The position numbers and the translations under genes are program-made. The notes under the pieces are model-generated. The model was not told the origin of the DNA. It ran no database searches and saw only the letters and a list, made by a program, of their open reading frames with translations. 64,000 nucleotides of DNA from SIG589 sp045652465 (GTDB lineage: Bacteria; Bacillota; Clostridia; Oscillospirales; Acutalibacteraceae), in contig JAZRUI010000010.1 in NCBI GenBank assembly GCA_045652465.1, positions 124,001 through 188,000 on the forward strand, read 5' to 3'. This document shows positions 8,309 through 14,683 of the stretch, piece by piece. Every line of letters begins with the position of its first letter. Position 1 is the stretch's first letter.

Positions 8309-8395
8309 GCCGGTGTGATGGAATTGGCAGACGTGACGGACTCAAAATCCGTTGATGGCGACATCGTGTGGGTTCGAGTCCCACCACCGGCACCA
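8309..8395 (+). tRNA. tRNA-Leu (anticodon CAA)
   Basis: A class II tRNA with encoded CCA. The acceptor stem is GCCGGTG/CACCGGC with discriminator A. The anticodon stem ACGGA/TCCGT closes the loop CTCAAAA, giving anticodon CAA (reads UUG). A long variable arm (GATG/CATC) and the T arm GTGGG-TTCGAGT-CCCAC are clear. It is a single tRNA with its own promoter and terminator. Its last 21 bases plus the terminator are repeated 159 nt downstream. Confidence 0.95.
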
Positions 8396-8430
8396 TAATA
8401 AACACTCTATCCTTGTGATGGGGTGTTTTT
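8375..8430 (+). repeat. First copy of a 56-nt direct repeat (tRNA-Leu 3' end plus terminator)
   Basis: It covers the T arm from CGAGTCCC through CCA and the terminator ACACTC...GGGTGT-TTTTT. The second copy at 8534-8589 matches it at 55 of 56 positions; the one change (T8406 versus C8565) sits in the terminator stem and turns a G-U pair into G-C. Confidence 0.9.
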
Positions 8431-8445
8431 ATTATTTGATAAAAT

Positions 8446-8540
8446 GGACTCGAAACGGAGGGAGCGCAAGCGGAAGAAAACGATTGATAATCGTTTTCGC
8501 CGACATGGGCGTGTAGGTGCGGCAGCACCGTAGCGAGTCC
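8446..8540 (+). other. Structured 95-nt element downstream of tRNA-Leu
   Basis: The interval is closed by GGACTCG (8446-8452) pairing with CGAGTCC (8534-8540, which is the start of the second repeat copy). Inside lie GAAAACGATT/AATCGTTTTC (8476-8498, 10 bp, 3-nt loop) and GGTGC/GCACC (8516-8529, 4-nt loop). A small GC-GCAA-GC loop lies near 8465. No open frame of note and no integrase gene are present. It could be a non-autonomous mobile element, a decayed tRNA-like copy or a small structured RNA; I cannot choose between these. Confidence 0.45.
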
Positions 8541-8589
8541 CACCACCGGCACCATAATAAACACCCTATCCTTGTGATGGGGTGTTTTT
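8534..8589 (+). repeat. Second copy of the tRNA-Leu 3'-end/terminator repeat
   Basis: Starts CGAGTCCCACCACCGGCACC and ends in a second terminator hairpin (ACACCC/GGGTGT followed by seven T). The T tract overlaps the stop codon of the convergent yitT-type gene at 8590. Confidence 0.9.
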
Positions 8590-9441
8590 TTATTCATTCC
8601 TTTTAAAACCTTCTCCGAGGATGGCGCCTACATCGGATATTACCAAAAATGCATTTTCATCCACTGCTCTAATAAGTCTTTGCAGCTTTGCAACCTCGGA
8701 GGCTCTTGTTGCGCATAGCAGCAGCGAGCGCTCCTTGCCCGTATAACCGCCGACAGCGGGCAGGACGGTTAATCCTCGATTAAGTTCCAAAAAGACGGCA
8801 TCGGCGATTTCTCGCGGTTTATCGGTTATTATATGCATAAGCTTTCCCCTATCGGTTCCGTAAAGCAGCATATCGAGCACCTGCGAGGAGGCATAGAGCG
8901 AAATAATCGAATAAAGCGCGCTCTCAAAATTTTTATAGGCAACGGCTGATATTAGCACAACCGCCAAGTCGATGCAAAGGATTGTTTTGCCCATCGAGAT
9001 ATATGGGAAACGGCCGTTTATAAGCTTTGCGGCAATATCGGCGCCGCCCGTTGTTGCGCCGTGGATAAACACGATGCTAAGTCCCGCGCCCATCATAATT
9101 CCGCCGAAAAGCGCGGCTAATATTCCATCGGTATAATAGGGCTTGAGCACATATTCCGCAGCATCTAAAGAAAGCGACATTATAAAGGTTGCCACCGCCG
9201 TTCCCACGATAAACCGCCCTCCGAATTTTATGAATCCCAATATTATAAGCGGAATATTGAAAAGAAACACCATAACGCCCGCGGGAAAACCAAAAAAGTT
9301 TTTAAGCAGCAAGGCAATTCCCGTTACGCCGCCGGGAGAAATGCGGTTAGGCTCGGTAAAAACAACCACGGCCGCGGAATAAATTCCGCAGCCGATGGTA
9401 TAAAACAATATATCAATTATAAAGCTTTTAACGGAACGCAT
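8590..9441 (-). CDS. YitT/DUF2179 family membrane protein
   Basis: A 283-residue protein with five to six hydrophobic helices in the first 190 residues, including AAVVVFTEPNRISPGGVTGIALLL and the SIVFIHGATTGGADI loop typical of YitT proteins. A soluble C-terminal DUF2179 domain follows (KLMHIITDKPREIADAV, LTVLPAVGGYTGKERSLLLC, ENAFLVISDVGAILGEGFKRNE). The family is widespread in Firmicutes and its transport role is not settled. I placed the start at 9441, where GAGGTGG stands 4 nt before an ATG; an upstream in-frame ATG adds 33 residues that overlap the mrnC gene and have no membrane character. It is last in the obg-mrnC-yitT order. Confidence 0.9.
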   Translation of the reverse strand: MRSVKSFIIDILFYTIGCGIYSAAVVVFTEPNRISPGGVTGIALLLKNFFGFPAGVMVFLFNIPLIILGFIKFGGRFIVGTAVATFIMSLSLDAAEYVLKPYYTDGILAALFGGIMMGAGLSIVFIHGATTGGADIAAKLINGRFPYISMGKTILCIDLAVVLISAVAYKNFESALYSIISLYASSQVLDMLLYGTDRGKLMHIITDKPREIADAVFLELNRGLTVLPAVGGYTGKERSLLLCATRASEVAKLQRLIRAVDENAFLVISDVGAILGEGFKRNE

Positions 9442-9454
9442 ATAACCACCTCGG

Positions 9455-9838
9455 TTATATTTTATCCGAAAAATCGTTCCATATAACCGAAAACAGTTCT
9501 TTAATTCGTTCAGTTTGCCCGCCGAGATATAAAAACCCAAAAAGGGTTTCGAGTCCCGTTGCGGTGTGATATTCCCCGTTGGTTGAGTTTTTGGGGGTTG
9601 AATTGGTGTGCGCGTTGCGACCGCGCTTGAAAACCGAAAGCTCGGTTTCGGTTAAGAGCGGCTCGATAAGCTTGAAGCTTCTTGCCTGCGCAGTTGCATT
9701 AACGAGCTTGACCGAAAGCGAATGAAGCTCACCCGAAGGGCGGGAAATTTCGCATAGTTTTTCTCTTACAAGCAGGGTATAAACTCCATCGCCCATAAAT
9801 GCGAGGGTTGCAGGATTAAGCTGTTGCGGTTTTTCCAT
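9455..9838 (-). CDS. mrnC: Mini-ribonuclease III (MrnC)
   Basis: A 127-residue protein that consists of an RNase III catalytic domain without a double-stranded RNA-binding domain. The characteristic opening LAFMGDGVYTLLVRE carries the acidic metal ligand, and EYHTATGLETLFGFLYL carries the second signature. A basic loop with N and K residues lies between them. MrnC matures 23S rRNA ends in Firmicutes. It lies 11 nt downstream of obg and 13 nt upstream of the YitT-type gene, so these ribosome-linked genes are probably co-transcribed. GGAGGG precedes the ATG. Confidence 0.93.
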   Translation of the reverse strand: MEKPQQLNPATLAFMGDGVYTLLVREKLCEISRPSGELHSLSVKLVNATAQARSFKLIEPLLTETELSVFKRGRNAHTNSTPKNSTNGEYHTATGLETLFGFLYLGGQTERIKELFSVIWNDFSDKI

Positions 9839-9849
9839 ATTGCCCTCCG

Positions 9850-11124
9850 TTAAGAGATATAATCAAACTCAATATCGTAAAGTTTTACTGTGTCGCCATC
9901 GCGAACGCCTGCATCAACAAGCGCTTTGATGATGCCGCTTTCCTTCATAACGCGCTGGAAATACTGCAGCGATTCATAATCCTCGGGGTCAACCGTTTCG
10001 AGAATCTTAAGCAGCCATTCGGCATCCTCGATAAGGAAGGCTGCGCCCTCTCTTCGAACCGTGAAATTGCGCTTGTTGGGGGTGAAGGTTATAACTGCCT
10101 CGCGCTCCTCGGGCTCATAGCGAATGATGGGCGGAAGCTTTGCGAGTTCTTCAAAGATATGGTTAACGAGTTTATCGGTTCCCTCGGCGATTGCTGCCAT
10201 AACCGGGAAGAAGGCATAGCCCTCCGACTCGAACCATTTGCCGATGCGTTCAACCTCTTCATCATCGGTTAAATCGCATTTATTGGCAACAACGATTTGC
10301 TTGCGGGTTGCAAGCTCGGGGCTGAAGACCTCAAGCTCATGGTTAATCTTTTTGAAATCCTCAATCGGGTCGCGACCCTCGCTGCCCGAAATATCGATAA
10401 CATGAACAAGCAGTCGGCAACGGTCAACATGGCGCAAAAATTCATGGCCAAGGCCTGCGCCCTCGCCCGCGCCCTCGATAAGACCTGGGATATCCGCCAT
10501 TACGAAGGAGGAGCCCTCCTGCTTGCGAACAACGCCTAATACGGGGGTTAAAGTAGTGAAATGGTAATTAGCGATTTTGGGCTTTGCTTCGCTGACAACC
10601 GAAACGAGGGTTGATTTTCCAACATTCGGGAAACCGATAAGTCCAACATCGGCAAGAAGCTTAAGCTCGAGGGTTACATCGAGTTTTTCTCCCGGGATAC
10701 CGCTTTTTGCAAAACGAGGAACCTGACGGGTTGAATTGGCAAAATGCCAGTTGCCCCAGCCGCCCTTGCCACCCTTGGCAATGATAACCGGCTCATCATC
10801 CGAAATATCGGCAATGATTTTGCCGTTATCGGCATCCTTAACAAGGGTTCCGCGCGGAACATAAACGATAAGGTCTTGAGCGCTCTTGCCTGTCCTGCGC
10901 GAGGTTGCGCCGTTTTGGCCGCTTTCCGCCTGATATTTGCGCTTATAGCGGAAATCGGCAAGGGTTGAGAGGTTATCATCAACCGCAAAGACAATATCGC
11001 CGCCTTTGCCGCCATCGCCGCCATCGGGGCCGCCGGCCGCTACATATTTTTCGCGATGAAACGAAACGGCACCGTTGCCGCCGTCACCCGCTTTAAGATG
11101 AATTGTTGCTACATCTACAAACAT
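9850..11124 (-). CDS. obg: Obg family GTPase, ribosome assembly
   Basis: A 424-residue protein with the three Obg parts. The glycine-rich OBG fold spans residues 1-158 (MFVDVATIHLKAGDGG, GGDGGKGGD). The G domain spans about 159-335, with G1 GFPNVGKST, G2 TTLTPV, G3 DIPGLIEGA and G4 NKCD. The C-terminal domain follows (ITFTPNKRNFTVRREG, GVRDGDTVKLYDIEFDYIS). It binds GTP and helps 50S maturation. The family almost always starts MFVD, so I take the ATG at 11124. A TTG at 11139 in frame has AAGGG well placed before it and could be the real start, adding five residues. A terminator lies between it and rpmA, so expression may rely partly on read-through. Confidence 0.95.
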   Translation of the reverse strand: MFVDVATIHLKAGDGGNGAVSFHREKYVAAGGPDGGDGGKGGDIVFAVDDNLSTLADFRYKRKYQAESGQNGATSRRTGKSAQDLIVYVPRGTLVKDADNGKIIADISDDEPVIIAKGGKGGWGNWHFANSTRQVPRFAKSGIPGEKLDVTLELKLLADVGLIGFPNVGKSTLVSVVSEAKPKIANYHFTTLTPVLGVVRKQEGSSFVMADIPGLIEGAGEGAGLGHEFLRHVDRCRLLVHVIDISGSEGRDPIEDFKKINHELEVFSPELATRKQIVVANKCDLTDDEEVERIGKWFESEGYAFFPVMAAIAEGTDKLVNHIFEELAKLPPIIRYEPEEREAVITFTPNKRNFTVRREGAAFLIEDAEWLLKILETVDPEDYESLQYFQRVMKESGIIKALVDAGVRDGDTVKLYDIEFDYIS

Positions 11125-11164
11125 AACTGAGTGCGGCAAAAGCCGCCCTTCCCTTCTAATTTTA

Positions 11165-11200
11165 ATAAAAACAAAAGCCCGGCTAAATTTTCAGCCGGGC
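11165..11200 (-). terminator. Terminator after rpmA
   Basis: GCCCGGCT/AGCCGGGC with an 8-nt loop, followed on the minus strand by TTTTGTTTTTATT. It separates rplU-prp-rpmA from obg. Confidence 0.85.
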
Positions 11201-11208
11201 GAATCTGA

Positions 11209-11490
11209 TTATTCAGCAGCGTAAATGCTAACCTGCTTGCGGTCGCGACCTACACGCTCAAACTTTACCTTTCCGTCAATAAGTGCGAAAAGGGTATCAT
11301 CAGAACCCTTGCCGACATTGTTACCGGCATGGATGTGGGTTCCTCTTTGACGAACGAGAATGTTACCTGCGAGAACAAACTGACCGTCTGCGCGCTTAAC
11401 GCCAAGACGCTTGGACTCACTGTCACGGCCGTTCTTGGTAGAACCCATACCTTTTTTATGAGCAAATAACTGAATGTTAATCTTTAACAT
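11209..11490 (-). CDS. rpmA: 50S ribosomal protein L27 with Prp-cleaved N-terminal extension
   Basis: A 93-residue protein. After a short leader MLKINIQLF comes AHKKGMGSTKNGRDS, the start of mature L27, then RLGVKRADGQFV, GNILVRQRGTHIHAG and a GKVKFER strand. In Firmicutes the leader is removed after the Phe by the Prp protease, which exposes the tail that reaches the peptidyl-transferase centre. The protease gene lies directly upstream, with a 4-nt gap. The ribosome site is GGAGGTG. Confidence 0.97.
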   Translation of the reverse strand: MLKINIQLFAHKKGMGSTKNGRDSESKRLGVKRADGQFVLAGNILVRQRGTHIHAGNNVGKGSDDTLFALIDGKVKFERVGRDRKQVSIYAAE

Positions 11491-11494
11491 CGTT

Positions 11495-11809
11495 TTACAC
11501 CTCCAAGTTTAATTCTATGTTACTGTATTGTTCGGATAGCTGCAAAAGATGGATATAAAGGCCTTTTAGAACCGTTTGGGTTCCGTTTGTTTCCTTTATT
11601 ACCTTAAGGGATAAGAAACCATCGTTCTCGTTAATATCGCAAACGGCATTTTCTACATCGGTTAAGGTGTTCGCAGCCATATAAACGGCGGATGATACCG
11701 CCGCACAGACCAGCCTGCCTTCAGTATCGCGGCTGTCAACCGTGCAATGTCCGGTTACGGTGAAGCCATTAAAATGCTTCTCGTTACCGAAAAAGGTTAC
11801 CTTAGTCAT
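11495..11809 (-). CDS. prp: Ribosomal-processing cysteine protease Prp
   Basis: A 104-residue protein with the Prp signature. A histidine sits in the GFTVTGHCTVD motif, and a catalytic cysteine in the LVCAAVSSAVY motif about 13 residues later. Prp removes the N-terminal extension of L27, and the substrate gene with its cleavage site QLF-AHKKG is next door. The gene overlaps rplU by 8 nt and lies 4 nt before rpmA, the standard Firmicutes order. Confidence 0.93.
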   Translation of the reverse strand: MTKVTFFGNEKHFNGFTVTGHCTVDSRDTEGRLVCAAVSSAVYMAANTLTDVENAVCDINENDGFLSLKVIKETNGTQTVLKGLYIHLLQLSEQYSNIELNLEV

Positions 11810-12125
11810 TCTTTGCTATTTTAGCAATCTCGCTAATCTGAACCTTAGTGTACGGCTGTCTGTGGCCCTTATGACGGGCAACACCCTTCTTGGGCTTGTA
11901 GGTGAAGATGTTGATCTTCTTACCCTTGCCGTTCTTAAGAACAGTACCCTTTACGAGCATATCCTTAACATACGGTTTGCCCACCTTGAGCTTCTTGTCG
12001 CATACAGCAACAACCTTGTCGAAGATGATTTCTGCGTTTTCTTCAGCGCCAAGCTTTTCAACATAGATAACATCACCGTTCTCTACGCGATACTGCTTTC
12101 CGCCGGTTTCAATAATTGCGTACAT
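11802..12125 (-). CDS. rplU: 50S ribosomal protein L21
   Basis: A 107-residue protein opening MYAIIETGGKQYRVENGD and containing the C-terminal L21 signature KGHRQPYTKVQI. It binds 23S rRNA in the large subunit. It is first in an operon with prp and rpmA and has a strong promoter and a leader with L21-leader features. Confidence 0.97.
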   Translation of the reverse strand: MYAIIETGGKQYRVENGDVIYVEKLGAEENAEIIFDKVVAVCDKKLKVGKPYVKDMLVKGTVLKNGKGKKINIFTYKPKKGVARHKGHRQPYTKVQISEIAKIAKND

Positions 12126-12217
12126 TTCCTTGTGGCACCTGCCTTAATTTCAGTCTCGCTACTGTTCGGGCGCGCCCAAAATTCTGGGCAACTTTAATAG
12201 AGCCCGCAATATGCGGC
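12126..12217 (-). promoter_or_regulatory. Probable L21 leader (rplU 5' UTR)
   Basis: The roughly 90-nt leader from the mapped promoter to rplU ends in AGCGAGACTGAAATTAAGGCAG and GGTGCC. This resembles the conserved 3' part of Firmicutes L21 leader RNAs. It contains GGGCGCGCCC, a self-complementary stretch, and GCCGCATATTGCGGGC, a small hairpin. The assignment is by memory of the family and not by covariance search. Confidence 0.5.
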
Positions 12218-12223
12218 TTTACT

Positions 12224-12252
12224 ACTATACCACCGCAATAGTCAAATGTCAA
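12224..12252 (-). promoter_or_regulatory. Strong promoter of rplU-prp-rpmA
   Basis: On the minus strand TTGACA (12247-12252) is followed after exactly 17 nt by TATAGT (12224-12229). This is a near-consensus vegetative promoter, as expected for a ribosomal protein operon. Confidence 0.9.
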
Positions 12253-12314
12253 GAGTTATTTTTGCGAGGCTTTGAGCGGCTACTATATTTAGGGAAACTT
12301 TTTAGAAATAATTG

Positions 12315-12343
12315 TTGTAATATAGATTATTTGGTATTATAAT
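12315..12343 (+). promoter_or_regulatory. Promoter of the cysteine desulfurase-thiI operon
   Basis: TTGTAA (12315-12320), 17 nt, TATAAT (12338-12343). It diverges from the rplU promoter about 60 nt away. Confidence 0.6.
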
Positions 12344-12379
12344 ATATATGTTTCAGTATATATTGGGGGCATTTGCTTG

Positions 12380-13504
12380 ATGAGCGCTGTTTATCTTGAT
12401 AACAGTTCAACAACCGCCGTTTGCGAAACCGCGGTTAAATACATAAATAGAACTCTAACCGAGAACTATGGTAACCCCTCCTCCCTTCATATCATGGGTA
12501 TGAACGCCGAGGCGGAGATTAGTTTAGCCAGAAGCGCTGTTGGTGGGGTTCTTTCCTGCCGCGATGATGAGGTCTTTTTCGTTGGAAGCGGAACCGAGGC
12601 TAACAACACCGCTATTTTCGGCGCCGCAAAATCGCGCCGCAAGCGCGGCAACCGCATTGTTACAACCCAAATTGAACATCCTTCGGTTTTGGAGGCTATG
12701 GCGCAGCTTGAGGCTGAAGGTTTCGAAATTATAAGGCTTTCCCCCAACGCATTCGGCAAGATTGAAGAAAAGGATATTTTCGATGCGGTTAACGAGAATA
12801 CTATTCTTGTCAGCATTATGCTTGTTAATAACGAGGTTGGTTCGATTCAGCCGATTAAGGCTGCAAGGCAGGCAATCCAGCGCGCCAAGGCTCCCGCACT
12901 TTTGCACTGCGATGCAGTTCAAGCCTTCGGCAAACTGAAAATTTCGGTTGCGGAGCTGGGAATCGACCTTTTATCGGCAAGCGCACATAAAATCCACGGA
13001 CCCAAGGGAATTGGCGTTCTTTATAAGAAAAAGGGTGTTCACATTCCCGCCCTTATCGTTGGAGGCGGTCAGGAATCGGGGCTGCGCTCGGGGACCGAGA
13101 GCGTTCCGCTTATTGCGGGTCTTCGCGGCGCTATTGAGGAGCTGCCCAAAAATCATAACGAGGTTTTGGCTTTGCGCGATTATGCAAAAGAGCTTTTCCT
13201 CGGCGAGGGCATCGCGATTAATTCTCCCGCGGATGCTCTTCCCTATATTCTCAACATTTCTCTTCCCAATTTCCGTTCCGAAACGCTGCTTCATTTTTTA
13301 GAGGCCGAGGGAATCTATGTTTCGAGCGGAAGCGCCTGCGCCAAGGGCAAGGGCAGTTATGTTTTGCACGCGATGGAACTACCCGCCGATATTATTGACG
13401 GAGCTCTTCGCATCAGTTTCTCGCGTTATAACAAAAAGGAAGATATTGATAAACTATTTAATTCGCTTAAAAAGGCAAAGGAAACACTAAGGAGCGCACG
13501 ATGA
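12380..13504 (+). CDS. Cysteine desulfurase, NifS/IscS family
   Basis: A 374-residue PLP enzyme that takes sulfur from cysteine. Seen motifs are YLDNSSTT at the start, GSGTEANN, NNEVGSIQP, the cofactor lysine in SASAHKIHGPKG (near residue 200), GGGQESGLRSGTE and the active-site cysteine loop SSGSACAKGKG. The short Cys loop fits the group that passes persulfide to dedicated partners. The stop overlaps the start of thiI (ATGA), so the likely partner is ThiI for 4-thiouridine in tRNA or for the thiazole of thiamine. I use the ATG at 12380 with TTGGGGGC upstream; a TTG directly before it would add one residue. Confidence 0.93.
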   Translation: MSAVYLDNSSTTAVCETAVKYINRTLTENYGNPSSLHIMGMNAEAEISLARSAVGGVLSCRDDEVFFVGSGTEANNTAIFGAAKSRRKRGNRIVTTQIEHPSVLEAMAQLEAEGFEIIRLSPNAFGKIEEKDIFDAVNENTILVSIMLVNNEVGSIQPIKAARQAIQRAKAPALLHCDAVQAFGKLKISVAELGIDLLSASAHKIHGPKGIGVLYKKKGVHIPALIVGGGQESGLRSGTESVPLIAGLRGAIEELPKNHNEVLALRDYAKELFLGEGIAINSPADALPYILNISLPNFRSETLLHFLEAEGIYVSSGSACAKGKGSYVLHAMELPADIIDGALRISFSRYNKKEDIDKLFNSLKKAKETLRSAR

Positions 13505-14670
13505 AAGAAATCATACTCATTAAAAATGGCGAGCTCGTTTTAAAGGGACTGAATCGCCGCAGCTTTGAAGATATAATGATTAAAAACATAAAGCGCAGGC
13601 TGCAAAGCCTCGGCGCGTTTGATATCAGCCGCGCGCAATCAACCATTGTTATCACACCGCGTGATGATGATTTTGATATAGATGAGGCGGTTAGCCGCGT
13701 TGGCACCGTTTTCGGCATTTCGGCTTATAACCGCGCCGCCGTTTGCGAGAAGGATATCGACAGCATCAAAAAGATGGCTGCACAATACCTGACCGATACA
13801 CTCTCGGGCGTTAAGACCTTCAAGGTTGAAGCCAAGCGCTCGGATAAAAAATTCCCGCTTAAATCCCCCGAGATTTGCTGCGAGGTTGGCGGAGCACTGC
13901 TTGAGGCTTTCCCCCACCTTTCGGTTGATGTTCACGAACCTGACCAGGTTGTTACGGTTGAAATTCGCGACCACGATGCCTATATTCGCGCAGGTCAGCT
14001 GCGCGGTGCAGGCGGAATGCCCGTTTCGAGCGCAGGTCGCGCCGCTATTATGATTTCGGGCGGAATCGATAGTCCCGTTGCTGCATATCTTATGGCACGA
14101 AGAGGTCTTGAACTCAATGCTATCCATTTTGCCAGCCCGCCTTATACAAGTCCGCGAGCCGAGCTTAAGGTTAGACAGTTACTCGAAAAGGTTGCCCGCT
14201 ACAGCGGCACAATAAGACTCGGAATTGTTCCCTTCACGGAGATTCAAGAGGAAATCGCAAAGCACTGTCCCGAAGAATATTTCACACTTATTATGCGCCG
14301 AATGATGCTCCGCATCGCCCAAAAGCTCGCAAAGGAGCGCGGCTGCGGTGCGCTGATTACAGGCGAGAGTTTAGGTCAGGTTGCAAGCCAGACCCTTCCC
14401 GCTCTTGCGGTTACCGACACCCTTGCCGAGATGCCCGTTTTGCGCCCCCTTATCGGAATGGATAAGGAAGATATAATTGCGATTTCGCGCAAAATCGACA
14501 CATTCGAAATTTCCATTCAGCCCTATGAGGATTGCTGCACCGTGTTCACGCCCAAGCATCCCCGCACAAAGCCCACCATCGAACAATGCGAAAAGGCTGA
14601 AGCGGCGCTCGACATTGATGCGCTCGTCAGCAAGGCTGTTGCTGATACCGAATATTCCTACATTGACTAA
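13501..14670 (+). CDS. thiI: tRNA 4-thiouridine synthase ThiI, short form
   Basis: A 389-residue protein with a ferredoxin-like N-terminal region and THUMP domain (to about residue 165). The PP-loop SGGIDSPVAAYLMARRG follows near residue 183, and TGESLGQVASQT and the EDCCTVFTPKHPRTKP motif come later. It adenylates U8 of tRNA and accepts sulfur from a cysteine desulfurase. The C-terminal rhodanese domain of the E. coli enzyme is absent, as usual in Firmicutes. It is coupled to the desulfurase by a 4-nt overlap. Confidence 0.95.
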   Translation: MKEIILIKNGELVLKGLNRRSFEDIMIKNIKRRLQSLGAFDISRAQSTIVITPRDDDFDIDEAVSRVGTVFGISAYNRAAVCEKDIDSIKKMAAQYLTDTLSGVKTFKVEAKRSDKKFPLKSPEICCEVGGALLEAFPHLSVDVHEPDQVVTVEIRDHDAYIRAGQLRGAGGMPVSSAGRAAIMISGGIDSPVAAYLMARRGLELNAIHFASPPYTSPRAELKVRQLLEKVARYSGTIRLGIVPFTEIQEEIAKHCPEEYFTLIMRRMMLRIAQKLAKERGCGALITGESLGQVASQTLPALAVTDTLAEMPVLRPLIGMDKEDIIAISRKIDTFEISIQPYEDCCTVFTPKHPRTKPTIEQCEKAEAALDIDALVSKAVADTEYSYID

Positions 14671-14683
14671 TTGGAGGACCTAA

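Noticed and set aside
8375..8589. A full integrative element inserted at tRNA-Leu
   Set aside because: The repeat resembles attachment sites but only about 100 nt lie between the copies and no integrase or excisionase gene is near; reported instead as an unexplained structured element.
8229..8597. Open frame antisense to tRNA-Leu reading VGLEPTRCRHQR
   Set aside because: This peptide is the well-known translation of the complementary strand of a tRNA. The frame spans a tRNA, two terminators and a repeat, and has no ribosome site.
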